Part shown: in pieces, positions 44,901 through 56,723 of the stretch
Numbering within the stretch: the stretch's first letter is position 1
Layout of the letters: each line of letters starts with the position of its first letter
Source: Rhododendron vialii
Lineage: Eukaryota; Streptophyta; Magnoliopsida; Ericales; Ericaceae
Reading direction: 5' to 3'
DNA length: 64,000 nt
NCBI RefSeq assembly: GCF_030253575.1
Contig: NC_080557.1
Location: 48,095,501-48,159,500, forward strand
Program-made: the position numbers and the translations under genes
Notes under the pieces: model-generated
What the model saw: only the letters and a program-made list of their open reading frames with translations
What the model was told of the DNA's origin: nothing
The model's database searches: none

Positions 44901-47900
44901 GTGGTTACTGAGAATGAATTTGAGAAGAGGCTGCTTGCGGATGTTATTCCGCCAAGTGATATTGGGGTTACTTTTGATGACATTGGGGCATTAGAGAATG
45001 TGAAGGATACATTGAAGGAATTGGTCATGCTACCTCTTCAGAGGCCGGAATTATTTTGTAAAGGACAGCTGACAAAGGTTAAATCACTTATATATTTCAT
45101 TGCTTCCCTTTCAATTTACAAATTGGTGTTAGGTTTGAGGTAGTTTATTTTAGTTTTTCTAGTTCTGATAAGATACTGTCATCAGCCTTGCAAGGGAATA
45201 CTCCTTTTTGGCCCACCTGGTACTGGAAAAACAATGCTTGCTAAAGCTGTTGCAACTGAGGCTGGTGCAAACTTTATCAACATATCAATGTCCAGCATTA
45301 CCTCCAAGGTACTTCTCGAGTTTAACGGACAAGTTGCTGTTCTCTCTGCATGTGCTTCCTTCAGAATATAATCGGCATGTTTATTGATGACAGTGGTTTG
45401 GAGAAGGTGAGAAGTATGTAAAAGCAGTGTTCTCACTAGCTAGTAAAATTGCTCCCAGTGTTGTTTTCGTCGATGAGGTTGGTTAAATAACTTAGCAGTC
45501 ATTTTGATTGCTTGCTGTTGCTCTTTATCATTTGTGTTTTAAATTAGGACTTCTTTGTTTCCAATCTGTTTTCTCGTGTCTTTTCCTGTAACTATAGGGG
45601 ATTAGTTTCTACTATATTATCTACTAGTGTAGCTTCCAGTGATGATTAAAGTTCATTTCTTGTAATTGTACAGTGTAACTCTCCTACCATCCCCTTTCTG
45701 AAGTCTTCCCCCTTGCCCATTCTCTGTTTTAGGTTGACAGCATGTTAGGAAGACGTGAAAATCCTGGAGAACATGAAGCCATGCGCAAAATGAAGAATGA
45801 GTTTATGGTGAACTGGGATGGTCTGCGTACAAAGGATAAGGAACGCGTACTGGTACTTGCTGCCACCAATAGACCTTTTGACCTTGATGAGGCAGTTATC
45901 AGGAGACTGCCCCGGAGGTAAATACATGCTTTCTTTAGTTTGTGTCTTTCATTAGAAGTCTGTTTGTTAATGATTTTAAGTTCACATTTGGTGCAGATTG
46001 ATGGTAAACTTGCCAGATTCGCCGAACAGAGAGAAAATTCTCAGAGTTGTATTGGCTAAAGAAGAATTGACACCTGATGTTGATCTTGAAGTAGTTGCTA
46101 ATATGACTGATGGTTATTCAGGAAGTGACTTGAAGGTTGCTTACTAATTTCGTCGTAATCTGCAATTTTTTGCCCCGTGTTTTTAATCTTTTCAAACTTG
46201 GTTTTATGTAGTTCCTCTGATTAACTTTTTGGTTGCAGAATCTTTGTGTGACAGCAGCCCATTGTCCCATACGAGAAATTTTGGAGAAGGAAAAGAAGGT
46301 TAGTCGGATATATGAATAACTTACGAACGCCAATGTCCTTTCAGTATATTTGCTTTTGGGAGTTTCTGCTTGCAAACCAGCTTGTTCAAAGTTCCTTAAA
46401 GTTTCCATTGCAATAAACCATTTAGGTTTGGCATGTTTGATGAATCAGTTAATTTATTTCTGTAGGAGCAAAAATCCACTGCATGTTACATTTATATTTG
46501 CATACAGGTTGTCTGTTGACTCTGTTCTCTGAAGTGCATGCTATTTCCGTACAAGGGTATGCCAGTTGATGCTTTTGGAGATGAAATGTTCTTAAATTCT
46601 TGTGTCTGATTTGGACACATTCCATCGTTACTTGATCAAACATTAGTAGTACTCAGATATATTTGATAGTAATACAAAAGAATGCTTAAATCATGTAGCT
46701 ATAGCTCGTCAAATGGAATTGATAGTCTGTAGATTATAAGGAATCTGTGAAGAGTGGCCCCTGTTCATGAATGCTTGCATATTTGAGTCATGAATTTTGG
46801 GCAATTATAATTGAACATGGTTTCTTGGGCTCACTGTTGAGGACAGGGAGAGATAAAGGCAAAAAATAAGATAGAAGGGGATGGCATTGATTGCCCACGC
46901 TGAACAGGTGAAGCAAGTTTACATCTGAAGGGGAGAGATTTTAGTTAGCACGATCCATTATATGGTAATGTATCAAGGAGGGGTAAGAGTAGAGGGAGGT
47001 AGAGAAGGGGATGGATGTTTGTTGCCCTTGGATATTGGCTTATTTATGTTCTCTACTATTTTTTAGGGTTTTGAGCTGGTGCAGTGGTCGGTTTTTCTTC
47101 CTCCCGTATCTCTTAGTTTAAATGTTCTGAACTTGCTTAAAATTAGTACTTGTGTTGGGTCTAAGTCATTTGGTTATCACTTGGATAATAGGAAAACTTG
47201 TTACCGAGAGCTGAATTCTTGCCTTGTTAAGAAACATCCCTATTTTCTTGAACTGAATTTATGTCTTGTGGAGCAGCATTACTCTTCTTCTCCACCATTT
47301 TTTGTTGCAGACTGTTCCTTTCAATTAATAGCCTTTATGGCTAATGTTGTGGTTCACAGTTGGTAAAATGAATCCAGTCTTACAGATAAGCCATTTGTGC
47401 TTATTACTCTTCCCCATGAAAATCAGTTCTTCTCGTAGGTTATAAGATAGGATGTTAATGATGTTGCCTTATGTGCCCTAATTTTCATAAGCAATTTCTT
47501 CAGGTCGCTTTTATTCTTTTATGATAAATCAAGTTGAACTGAATTTTAACTCACTTATGCTGGTATTTATATATAGGACTGAATGCACTTTACGCAACAG
47601 ATAGGATTTTGGTTTACGAAGTTATGGTTTTGGGTACAACATATATTTATGTTTGTCTCCTTTAATCTATGAATATGACAATATATTTTCTCCAATTTTA
47701 GGAGAAAGCTCTGGCATTGGCAGACAACAGACCGTTACCTGCTCTGCATTCCAGTACTGATGTTCGCCCTTTAAACACTGAGGATTTTAAATATGCACAT
47801 GAACAGGTATGATAAATGGAACTGAAAATTTGCAATTGTCCTAGTATTTCTTTCCTTGTGTGTTGATTTTACTGGGTTTTCTGCTGACCAAAGTCAATGA

Positions 47901-48705
47901 TTTTGGTGACCAAAGAAAATTTTCAACATCTCTACCAATGAAGAGATGTCTCAAAGCACTTTTGTTTTGGTACCTGTGACAAGAGAATTATGCCCTTCTC
48001 TGGATCCCTGCGCTCTTGCAGTATAGTAAATTGATTACTGATATTCTGCAACTCGCTGTACCATATGGAAGGCACCATAAGCTGGTATTTTGGATCCATG
48101 AGACTGCAGTTGACATCTTAGGCAGAAGCGTCTTTAGTGGTTGAACAAATAAAATACTTTTTGATCAAATCTAATGTTTTCAAAATATAGCTTTTTGTTG
48201 TAGCTCACCTCGCAGGTATTTCTTGCAGTTTCTGCTGAAAGAGATCAGTTTTCATGTCTTGCTTGTTTTGTGTTTCATATATAAAAGTGTTTAGTAGTAT
48301 ATGCATTGATTTAGTTGGCTGCATATGCATCTGAAACCGTCTGTTTGCCTATAGGTCCACCCCATAACTTTACCGGCAGAAGAATCCGTTACTGTTCCTT
48401 TCGTTTTTCGACAAATTTGTGTTCATGTTTTGTTTGTTTTCAAGTATGTTTGAGTATCTTACTTTTAGGAGACATGAGCCCATTAGTGCTTGGAAGAAAT
48501 ATGGCCTTATTTAAAAAATGTATTGAGCATGAACCTATTGTTGTGTCGTAGGGGCAGTAGGAGTCAATAATCGATGTTTTCTCGAATGCAGGTATGCGCA
48601 AGTGTGTCATCGGAGTCTGCAAATATGAGCGAACTCCTCCAATGGAATGATCTATATGGAGAAGGCGGGTCAAGGAAGAAGAAATCCCTCAGTTATTTCA
48701 TGTAG
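32610..48705 (+). CDS. FHA-domain AAA ATPase, plant ATAD1/spastin-clade type
   Basis: A predicted nuclear or cytosolic AAA ATPase of the plant At1g02890/At4g02480 group; its biochemical role is little known. I assembled 27 exons with consistent phases, giving 1232 residues. Exon starts: 32610, 32820, 33328, 34686, 34948, 35742, 38708, 38914, 39109, 39510, 39944, 40167, 40362, 40610, 43354, 43598, 44313, 44481, 44693, 44898, 45186, 45394, 45733, 45997, 46239, 47702, 48592. Order of parts: basic Ser/Pro-rich start; FHA-like domain at about 134-223 ([16 protein letters not shown]), where the usual SxxH reads SKSLC; a degenerate AAA-like middle with GPAGSEIYQE; then the active C-terminal AAA domain. 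That domain has Walker A GPPGTGKT with Lys978, Walker B VVFVDE with Glu1032, sensor-1 Asn1078 in AATNRPFD, and Arg residues in RRLPRR (1089-1094). It ends KKKSLSYFM. Introns 6 and 14 exceed 2 kb and carry repeats. Confidence 0.93.
35332..35640. mobile_element. Possible MITE in ATPase intron 5
   Basis: TTGCCTTCAGTCTAAATTT on the left resembles the complement of AAATTTAGGCCAAAGGCAG on the right. Inside, CTTTTAGTTCGTCTC and GTTGAAAAGGTTC with GAACTTTTTTCAAC give further pairing. The boundaries are approximate. Confidence 0.4.
37101..38390. repeat. Intronic A-B-A(inverted)-B repeat in the ATPase gene, LTR-derived
   Basis: Arm A (37101-37532) and arm A-inverted (37761-38188) are inverted copies over about 430 bp with high similarity: AGCCCATTTGGTGTCTTGAT against ATCAAGACACCAAATGGGCT. 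Segment B (about 37546-37760) is repeated directly at 38189 to about 38390 (GTCTTATAGTTC through CAGACCTGTGATGT). Inside each arm, CTCTAAACATGGTATTAGAG and its counterpart CTCTGATACCATGTTTAGAG look like an LTR end followed by a tRNA-Met primer-binding-type site. The arms therefore derive from the 5' end of an LTR retrotransposon fossil. The element is incomplete. The host exons on either side (6 and 7) are intact. Confidence 0.85.
41855..41908. repeat. (TC)27 microsatellite in ATPase intron 14
   Basis: A 54-bp TC run preceded by shorter CT blocks. It sits in the 2.7-kb intron between exons 14 and 15. Confidence 0.9.
42170..42605 (+). mobile_element. TRIM-like LTR fossil in ATPase intron 14
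   Basis: Two direct repeats of about 75 bp (42170-42244 and 42532-42605) begin TGTTGAA and share CGTTGTTGG and TTAAGCT blocks. The first is followed at once by TGATATCAGA, a primer-binding-type site for tRNA-Met. The second is preceded by a purine-rich GAGGGATGGG, in the place of a polypurine tract. The spacing of about 290 bp leaves no room for proteins, so it fits a terminal-repeat retrotransposon in miniature. The repeats have diverged considerably, so it looks old. No target duplication was identified. Confidence 0.55.
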
Positions 48706-49328
48706 AGGAGGTACTTTTAGGTGTATAGAGTGCCTTGTTTAGTTTATGTCCTTTTTTCATAACCAAAGCTCTAGGTAAATCTATGGGCCCTGTATTGATG
48801 GAAGTTTCATTACAGTGCTCCCTCACCCACCCAAAGTCCCTTCCCTATTGCAGGCCCTTGTGTATCATATTTAGCTCATGGATATTTTCCCTCATCCATT
48901 TAAATTTTTTATTTTATTTCTAGGCTTGTTTTATACCAAGTCTTTTGCTACTTAAGGCCTTGTTTGTCTGTATATACAATTCGATTAATTTAATAAGCAT
49001 CCTTGTGCCTGTATCCCTTCTCTGAAACTCGTTTTTTTTTTTTAACCTCATGATACACGAGAATTTTCATCATTGAGAAGAGAAAGGAAGAAACAATATT
49101 CAGTCCAATATTCAATGTTATGGGGCTGATCAATGAATGATAAGAAAATGTAAAACGACTAGAAGCAAACTGGCTCTTCACTTGGATTTTCGTCTCTTTT
49201 GTGTTTTTAGGTCTATTGAATCTGAATATGCGAACGGTGTTATTTTGTACCCTCGTCAAATTGTTCATACTTTGTCAAGTTGTTCATACTTTATGCTGCT
49301 TGTATAATACCCTTTTGTGCACGTGTTA

Positions 49329-49541
49329 TTAACACCTGTTCATGTTTGTTCCTTCTTTCTATTTGACGATTAATAACACCTGTTCATGTTTGTTCCTTCT
49401 TTCTATTTGACGATATAACCGTATCAAAAACTTCCCTGAAGGAATAAAAAAAAAACGTGGGCTGTAGATTCAAGCTGGTCAGAGAAACTTCCCTGAAGGA
49501 ATAAAAAAAAAACATGGGCTGTAGATTCAAGCTGGTCAGAG
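49329..49541. repeat. Two adjacent tandem duplications (about 44 bp x2, 57 bp x2)
   Basis: The first pair (49329-49370 and 49373-49414) repeats AACACCTGTTCATG through TATTTGACGAT. The second pair (49428-49484 and 49485-49541) repeats AAACTTCCCTGAAGGAATAA through AAGCTGGTCAGAG, with a single G/A difference. The second pair must be recent. Confidence 0.9.
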
Positions 49542-51654
49542 TCGTGGAGGGTCTGGATGAAAGAAAGTGGGAAGTTGTTCGAATTTTCACGAGAAAAAAC
49601 AGACACAGAACATGGTAGTGGATGGATACTTATTTCTGATGTCGAACCCCCCTTCTTTTGCCAACCAGTAAGAAATTTCATCAGTAAAAATCAGAAAGCC
49701 CCAAACTATAGAAGTTGGAGACGACCACGAACCCAAAAAAATGGGGAGTTGAGCACTGGCCAATTGGACCGGCTATGATGCCCTAGTCTGGTTTGTGTGA
49801 TCGTACATTGTGATAAAGTATTGCCATACATTGTAGTGTGGCATGTGGAAAAATCAAAAAACCACATTATTTTTTGAGTCGTTTTGATCTAGTTGAAATT
49901 TATCCATTTTTCAATCTAAAGGTTCATATTATGGGGGCATTCATGCCCTAACACCAGTGTGGGGCATTATAGAAAAATTCCATTATGCACCTTGCAAACT
50001 TGTCTAAGGGGAAGGAGAACCTTTTTTCTTGTCCAAGTTTACGTACACACAAGAATGTCCAACAAAATTATTGATCAATTAAAGAAGACAAGTCCGACAA
50101 TATATGGCATCAAGTATACGATGAGATTATACAATTTTGGCATCAATCATCTCAGATGGAGCACAACTCAATTTATAAACTTATGGCCGAGTAAAAGGCA
50201 TTCTCTTATAAGTAACTTTCTGGCGCAATTAACGTGCACCCTGGGTGCGTCCGGTTCCCTATCGTTTTGATGCACCTTAGGCGCAATTAAACTGTATCCG
50301 GGACGCACTTGGTCGAATTTTCTTCATTTTTCTTGCGGGTAAGGCTCCAAAATAATGTCAAACTACGTGTAATCAGCTTGGAAACCTACAATTACAATAG
50401 CAACTTAAAATATCACCGATGATAATAGACATGAAAGTGACATAGCATACCTATGTTGGATGGCCTAAATGTGTATTACACTTATTGAGTGCACCTCGCT
50501 TGTCATATATTTTATCAATGCATTGATGTTATATCAAAAATTCAAAACAAATCAAGGAAGTGGAGGGAGGTTATGCCATAAAGTCATAATTCCAAAATCA
50601 AAACCGAAAGACATGATCAAGAAATTAAGAGCAAGACTAGAGACTCGACACGATTTATGTGTCATTAGCTTGCATTCCTCGTTCAAAATTCAAAGCATTA
50701 GTTTCATGGTCAAACACAAAATGAATGAGACTATATGATAGCACGTGTACATCTAATTTCACGCTCATTCAATTATAAAAGTACCATGTAAAGTCTTACG
50801 AAAATGCATGCTTGTGTACCCAGAGAGTCTTCCTCCCACACTGTTGATATAAAAAAATGAAAAAAATAAATAAACCCGAGTATAAAGGAAGCTTAATTTT
50901 TGCATCAACATAGTAATAGATAGAAAAGTTGGAATCTTTGATCAATTTGATTCTCATTCCAAAATCAGCATACGGCATTATTCTTTTTTAGAAAGAGAGA
51001 GAGCGCGTGGAATTGGAATCGAGTGGACCGAGTTCACTTATATCTGCGTGACCCGGGGGAAGAGAGAGAAATAGGCAGAGCGAACTAAAAAACCCCGCAA
51101 CAGCTCCAGCTCCAGCTCAGAAAAGAGCCATATTCAACCGATATCTCGTAGCTAGTAATTACTATTGTCTTTTTCTTTCTTGGATTTGGTTTTGTCGTAC
51201 ATATCTACTATGACCTCTCACAGCTTCACTGAGCTTCCTGTATAAAATACTAAAATACCATGGCTGCTTTAGATTTCACGATTGCGGCGGAATCAAGAAT
51301 TGATTTTATCTTGGGCTTATCAAAAAAAATTTTGGGTGGGCAAATTTTTTTTCAATTGTATAAATCGTATCGAATATGTATCGCGTATCGTAAAATATGT
51401 TCAAGATTTTTGGAGGAGGGAGAATATTAAAGATAAGAGTGTGGAAGGAGAGTGCTTGTATTATATTTGAACTCAAATCTTTTTTGGCCTCAAATCTTTT
51501 TTGGCTTTGTACAAAATGGTTAGAACCTATTCCTATTTAAACCACTTTATTTTCAGAGATAATTATGAAATTACACATGTAATTAATTCTCACAAAAAAC
51601 TCTACATACTTCACAAGGATATATTCTAGAGCTTCCAAAAACCAAGAGTGAACC

Positions 51655-52015
51655 TATGTTGGGGCCTGGGGTCCCGACCTAGAGTTTTAAATTTTATATA
51701 TTTTATATACTTGATTTTGAATATTATCGATAATTATTTATATAGTTACTTATAATCTTAATAATTTTTGTTTAATTTGATAAAGAATCAGTTATTTTAC
51801 ATCTCAATTTTTTCACAAATGAAAAATAAACACGTAACCGTTGAAATATAGCTTAAAGAAAAAAGCAAAATGATTGGTATACTTTAACTATATTAGACTA
51901 AAATTATTTCAATGTACAAATTTGATGTGTTGAAAAGTAAACACTTTATGATATAATAAATATCGTTCCGATAAAAAAATTATAACTATTAAGCCGGCCC
52001 TCTTCCGATCAATAT
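51655..52015. mobile_element. Degraded MITE-like repeat, relative of 59265-59647
   Basis: It shares GTTGGGGCC, TTTTATATACTTGATTTTGA, AAAATGATTGGTA, ACTATATTAG and GATATAATAA blocks, in the same order, with the element at 59265-59647. The termini are not preserved. Confidence 0.7.
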
Positions 52016-52282
52016 CGCTACTCTGCTACCCGGTAAAAACTAGTAGATATTTATAATTTTTTTACGGGTTTCTAAAATGGATCCGGGTTACAGCCCATGG
52101 TGGGTATACTTCCGCCCTTGACGATTACTTGGACGTTGTTTTTGTTTACATCGTACTCACGCGGAAGTTGAAAATTTTCATAGCAAGCTATTGGTACTGC
52201 TTTTGCTTTTCCATTGACGCCGACTATTATTGCAGGGCCTTTTGCGTCTGCTAGCTAGGTTTTGCTTTTCTGTGGCCTGAAG

Positions 52283-53276
52283 ATGGTAAAATTATCATTC
52301 GATTCTCTGTTTGTTTTTAGGGTTTTCTTTACGATTTGTTGTTAAGCTTTGTTTGAACTTGCTAAACTGTTTGGTGTTCAGCTTCCGCTTTCGCTGCTCA
52401 AGACCGCTCAAGGACACCCTATGGTACGATCTCATCTTTTGTTACCTCTGTTGTTACATTTTTCAAGTTACCGTGAAATATATCTAGGAACAAAAAAGTT
52501 GAGGGTTCAGCTATTTGAGAGAAGAGCGAGAATTTTGGGGAAAAGAACTCTCCTTTCCAATCACTTGTTTGGATAGTTTAAGAAGAGAGAGAGATAGGGT
52601 ATAATGGTACAGATTAGAGATTTTTTGGCTCGAGACTTGCGTTGTTGTATGCATATTTGGCTGGAAGTGAATGGTTGTGCGGATAAGATAGTTATCTGAA
52701 GGGCTGCATACATCACTGGCGGAAAATTGGAACTACTTTTAGTAGTTTGTCACACTCAATGTTCTTAATCGAGGATATCAAACTTAACTTAGTGTTTGTG
52801 TGCCTTGTGACAGTTGGTGGAACTGAAAAATGGGGAGACCTACAATGGGCATTTGGTAAACTGTGATACTTGGATGAACATACATCTTCGTGAAGTCATT
52901 TGTACTTCTAAGGTTTTCTATTCTTTCTTTCCTTTTTCTTTGTGTTTTTCTTTATTATTTTTGTCGGTGTTGCACACTTACAAACACATAATCACGTGTT
53001 TGGATGTAAGGATTACTAACCTTTTCAAATTCACAATGTATATCATTGGAATTCTCTATGTAGGATGGAGATAGGTTTTGGCGAATGCCTGAGTGCTATA
53101 TCCGGGGAAATACAATTAAGTATCTTCGAGTTCCTGACGAGGTACTATTGTTTTCTACTATTGTCTGCACTCTTCACATGCTGTACTTACTTTGAATGGT
53201 AACAAAGCCTTGTCCCATAGCCTTTGCACTTCCTTTGACACAACTTGCAGCTTGCTTAGTGGTTGTATTGTCGAAT

Positions 53277-53333
<57 letters not shown>

Positions 53334-55549
53334 TAACACAGTTGCTTTCCTTTGATGAGTTTCCACATTCTAACCCGGCATACTCAATCATCCCAATTCC
53401 CTAACTGTTCATCACGCCTTTTGTTATTGGTGTTATCATATCCTTTCCAACCTCTTAGGAAGGTCATGTATCTTTTAAATATCGTGTCCATCTGCATCTT
53501 GGGGATCATGTCATTACATCTTAAATTAGCCAAAATTTTCATATTAGCCTACTTGGTGTACGTGAGTTTTTGTTTTGAACTTGTTTGGCTGCTGCCTTGG
53601 AAAACTAAAGCAGCTAATTAAGCTCGGATAATCTTTGATTTTCAAGAAAGCCATCTAAATTTTGCAAGCATCTCTTGACTCTTGTAACTATTTTTTTCTG
53701 TTTTATTCAATGTAAACCCTTAGACTGATGTCTCCCTGGCACTCCCTGCCAAAAGAAGAGACACATTTAAGTTCTTCTTCTTCTTGGCCACTTTTATATA
53801 TAATTAAGGAATTCTTAGGGTTCAGTATTTTAGTTTGGATTGTATGCCACTTACGAACGATGCTTTTCAAGTAGGAGCTCACTGTTGTTTTTCTCTGAGC
53901 TTAAGAGATGGCTGTTTTTACTACTGTTTTTTGACGTCTGCTGATACCAGACTTACCTTTGTTCTTCTGTCTCCAGTCATGTGCGGTGGGTATGATTGTT
54001 TTAGAGTGACATGAGAAAAAATTGTGGGTTATGTGTAAGTGGTGGGTGTGACTAATGCATCCAATACTGTATTGGATGTCTATGCAAAACTTTATAAGAT
54101 CTTGCGGAGTGTTTTAGGCTTCTATTTCAGTAGCATGTGGGAGTGCTAGTTAACTATCAGGCAGCCAAACGGCAGCCTAACCACCACTCTTTTGGTCCAA
54201 GATTGGAGAATCCCTGTTCAATTTGGTTCACTAGTCCTCTAATGTGGCCATTTGCTTGATATTCATTTTTATTATCTCTTTGGCACCTCACATATTGTCG
54301 TCTTTACTTTTGTCCTTTTTAAATTGTTATCACACTGAAGTGTTGTTATGCCTCTGTTTCCCAGGTGATAGATAAAGTTCAGGAAGAGAGTAAGAGCCGT
54401 ACAGGTATATACTGCTCTTTGCTTTGCTTATTTCGCAGTTCTTTTATATTTTGATTGAACATCTGGTGTCTCTTGATTCCCTGTAGGCTGTATTTTATTC
54501 TTTCCTTTTTGGCTTGTAAAATATTTGTATGAACATTATCAAAAAAAATATTTGTATAAATTTTCCAACACAAGGCAGTCATTATTGGATAAATGTGGTA
54601 TGTGCAGAGGTGGTTATTGTCTAAGTTCAGTTAATTGCCATGTATCAGGCGTGTGGAAAATGATTTAGTACCCGATTTGTTGTTTTGTTAATTTAGTCTG
54701 CTTAATATCTTCATCATCTTCTTCTTCTTCTTTTTTGGGGTAACTTAGCTTGAAATAGAAAAAAGGCTAACCGAATATACAGCCTACAAGGGGCATACCC
54801 CAAGAGGAAAAGAAAATAAAGAAAAAGGAGAAAATCTAATCTTCATCTTCTTGTTGTCTTGTTCCCCATAGTCTATTAATTCTGCTTTAATTTCTGCCTC
54901 GTTTCTTTATTTGCTCATGAGGCGGCTGATAAATAATTTTATGATGTTGAGTTCTGTTGTAGTATTTTATATTTTTATGCATTCACTTGATTGTGAATTT
55001 TCTTGGTTGAAGTTATTTTTTTATAAGGATTGACAATGTTTCAGATAGGAAGCCACCTGGAGTAGGGCGTGGAAGAGGAAGAGGGAGAGAGGATGGCACA
55101 AGTGGGCGGCCAGCCAAAGGCATAGGACGTGGCTTTGATGATGGAGCTGCTAAAGGGATGGGTGGGGGTCGAGGCAGGGGTGGTCCTGGTGGAAGAACTG
55201 GTGGAAGCAGAGGTATAAGCTTTCCCCGCAATGTGTTCTATTTAGAGGGATTGCATTTTATAGTCTACTGATAAGTTCAACGTAGTCCATTCTAAGCATC
55301 CTACTTTTGGAGTCACCAATTACAAGTTGCCACTTCCACGGGAATTTGTTATTTTCTTGAAAACAGAAACCTCTAGTTTTTTAGTACACTTTGAGTCTTC
55401 ATCTTTTCTACTATTCTGACAAGAAAAGGATTGAAAAATCAAGTAGTCTAAGCATAAATTGAAGCTCTCATGATTTAGTTCTTATAGCATGTAAGCTCAT
55501 TTGCCATGTGTTTGAACTGCTGGCAGGTAGCTCGCGTGGCAGCCGATGA
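52283..55549 (+). CDS. LSM4: U6 snRNA-associated Sm-like protein LSm4
   Basis: LSm4 is a subunit of the LSm1-7 (mRNA decapping and decay) and LSm2-8 (U6 snRNA) rings. Seven exons: 52283-52285, 52382-52423, 52814-52912, 53064-53141, 54365-54404, 55045-55212 and 55527-55549, giving 150 residues. Exon 1 contributes only the ATG, which sits directly on the donor (ATG|GTAAAA). Joined to exon 2 it reads [15 protein letters not shown], the exact plant LSm4 start. The Sm1 motif lies at about 14-45 ([20 protein letters not shown]) and Sm2 at about 60-75 ([15 protein letters not shown]). The tail from about 90 is a Gly/Arg-rich RGG-type region ending SSRGSRR-like, typical of LSm4 and a likely arginine-methylation target. 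No coding oddity was seen. Confidence 0.95.
53275..53328. repeat. Compound (TG)n(GA)n microsatellite in LSM4 intron 4
   Basis: About 13 TG units run straight into about 14 GA units. Confidence 0.9.
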
Positions 55550-56723
55550 TCTGAAGCTGAGGCGTTGAAGGACCGAAGGAGGTTGACTGGTTTTGTGGGC
55601 ATTCTGCTCCGTTGTCCATTTTATATTGTCACGAAGTTGCTTTCTAATGTTCTGAATTATGCCGACCATTCTTTATCTAAGACAGTGAACGTTAAGACAG
55701 CATGAATGGTCGGAAGAGTGGAAAAACCTAAAAGATTGTTGAGAGTGAAAGATATAGGTAGTAGTATTGTAAGAGGAAACTTCCTTTTGGTATTGATTTA
55801 TTTCTACCTTTTGTGCTATCTATTCCTGAACACATTAGCTTCCTAATATTTCCCCTGGTTTTCTGCTTGCTGAATTTTGTGGAGTGACTACAAAAGCTTA
55901 AAATTTCTCTGCCAACTAGGATTGTGCTAATGATAATTCGACATTTTTCTGACAGCATTCTGCATAAAAGTCGTGTAACATTTCGCTCATTGTCGGCTGC
56001 GCATTATAAGCAGGACCAATTACACACATTGGTTATTCAGGTTCTATTCTAACCATGCATGGGACGATAGTGTTTAGAGTTGCATTCTGGATTTTTGTTT
56101 AGTATTCCCTTGTCTAAACATCAGCCGTCTGGTCATACTACATGCAAATCATCTCTCTCTCTCTCTCTCGTGTAAAATGCACCCATCAAAGTAAATTTCT
56201 GTCGTAGCCGGCCTTGCACTGGTTCTTGAGATCCCGGAGACAGCTCCTTCTCAAGCGAATGTCCCAGTGCGTTATTACAGGGGCGAATGTCCCTACGCAT
56301 TTGCTAGCAATTCAACTGTGCACGGATGAGTCGGCCTCTTGCTGTCTTCATTAGTGATTCTTAGGGTTCGGAGATGTTTTTCCGGCTAGGTTTTGTCTCT
56401 GTGTTTGCTGGTGGTTTTGCTGGCAAGTGTAGTAGACTTGGTGGGCTTTGTTTAAGCCGTTGTAATCCTGTTTTTCTTGTATCTCTGATCCGTTCATGGA
56501 TTTATTAATGAAGATTTGCCATTCAAAAAAAAGAGAGTAAATGCTCAAGCTATAGTGGCTTTTCATCCCTTACAATAGATTACAAACAACCGGATCACTG
56601 TCAAACTGGTTAATATCATGAACTATAAACTATAAAGGCATTCCAACGGTTCAAACGAAAGGACCAGATGAATGAAAACCATTATAAAACAGGGTACAAC
56701 ACGAAATGCTGATTGACAGACTA
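55550..56723. other. Convergent 3' flanks of LSM4 and the WD40 gene
   Basis: Holds the 3' untranslated regions of both genes. A short CT run lies at about 56153-56169. No further gene was seen. Confidence 0.45.

Larger units (their letters stand above)
48706..52282. other. Intergenic between the ATPase and LSM4 genes
   Basis: Contains the ATPase 3' region, the double tandem duplication at 49329-49541, and A+T-rich sequence to about 51650 without recognised genes. An old repeat at 51655-52015 and the LSM4 promoter and leader follow. Confidence 0.45.
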
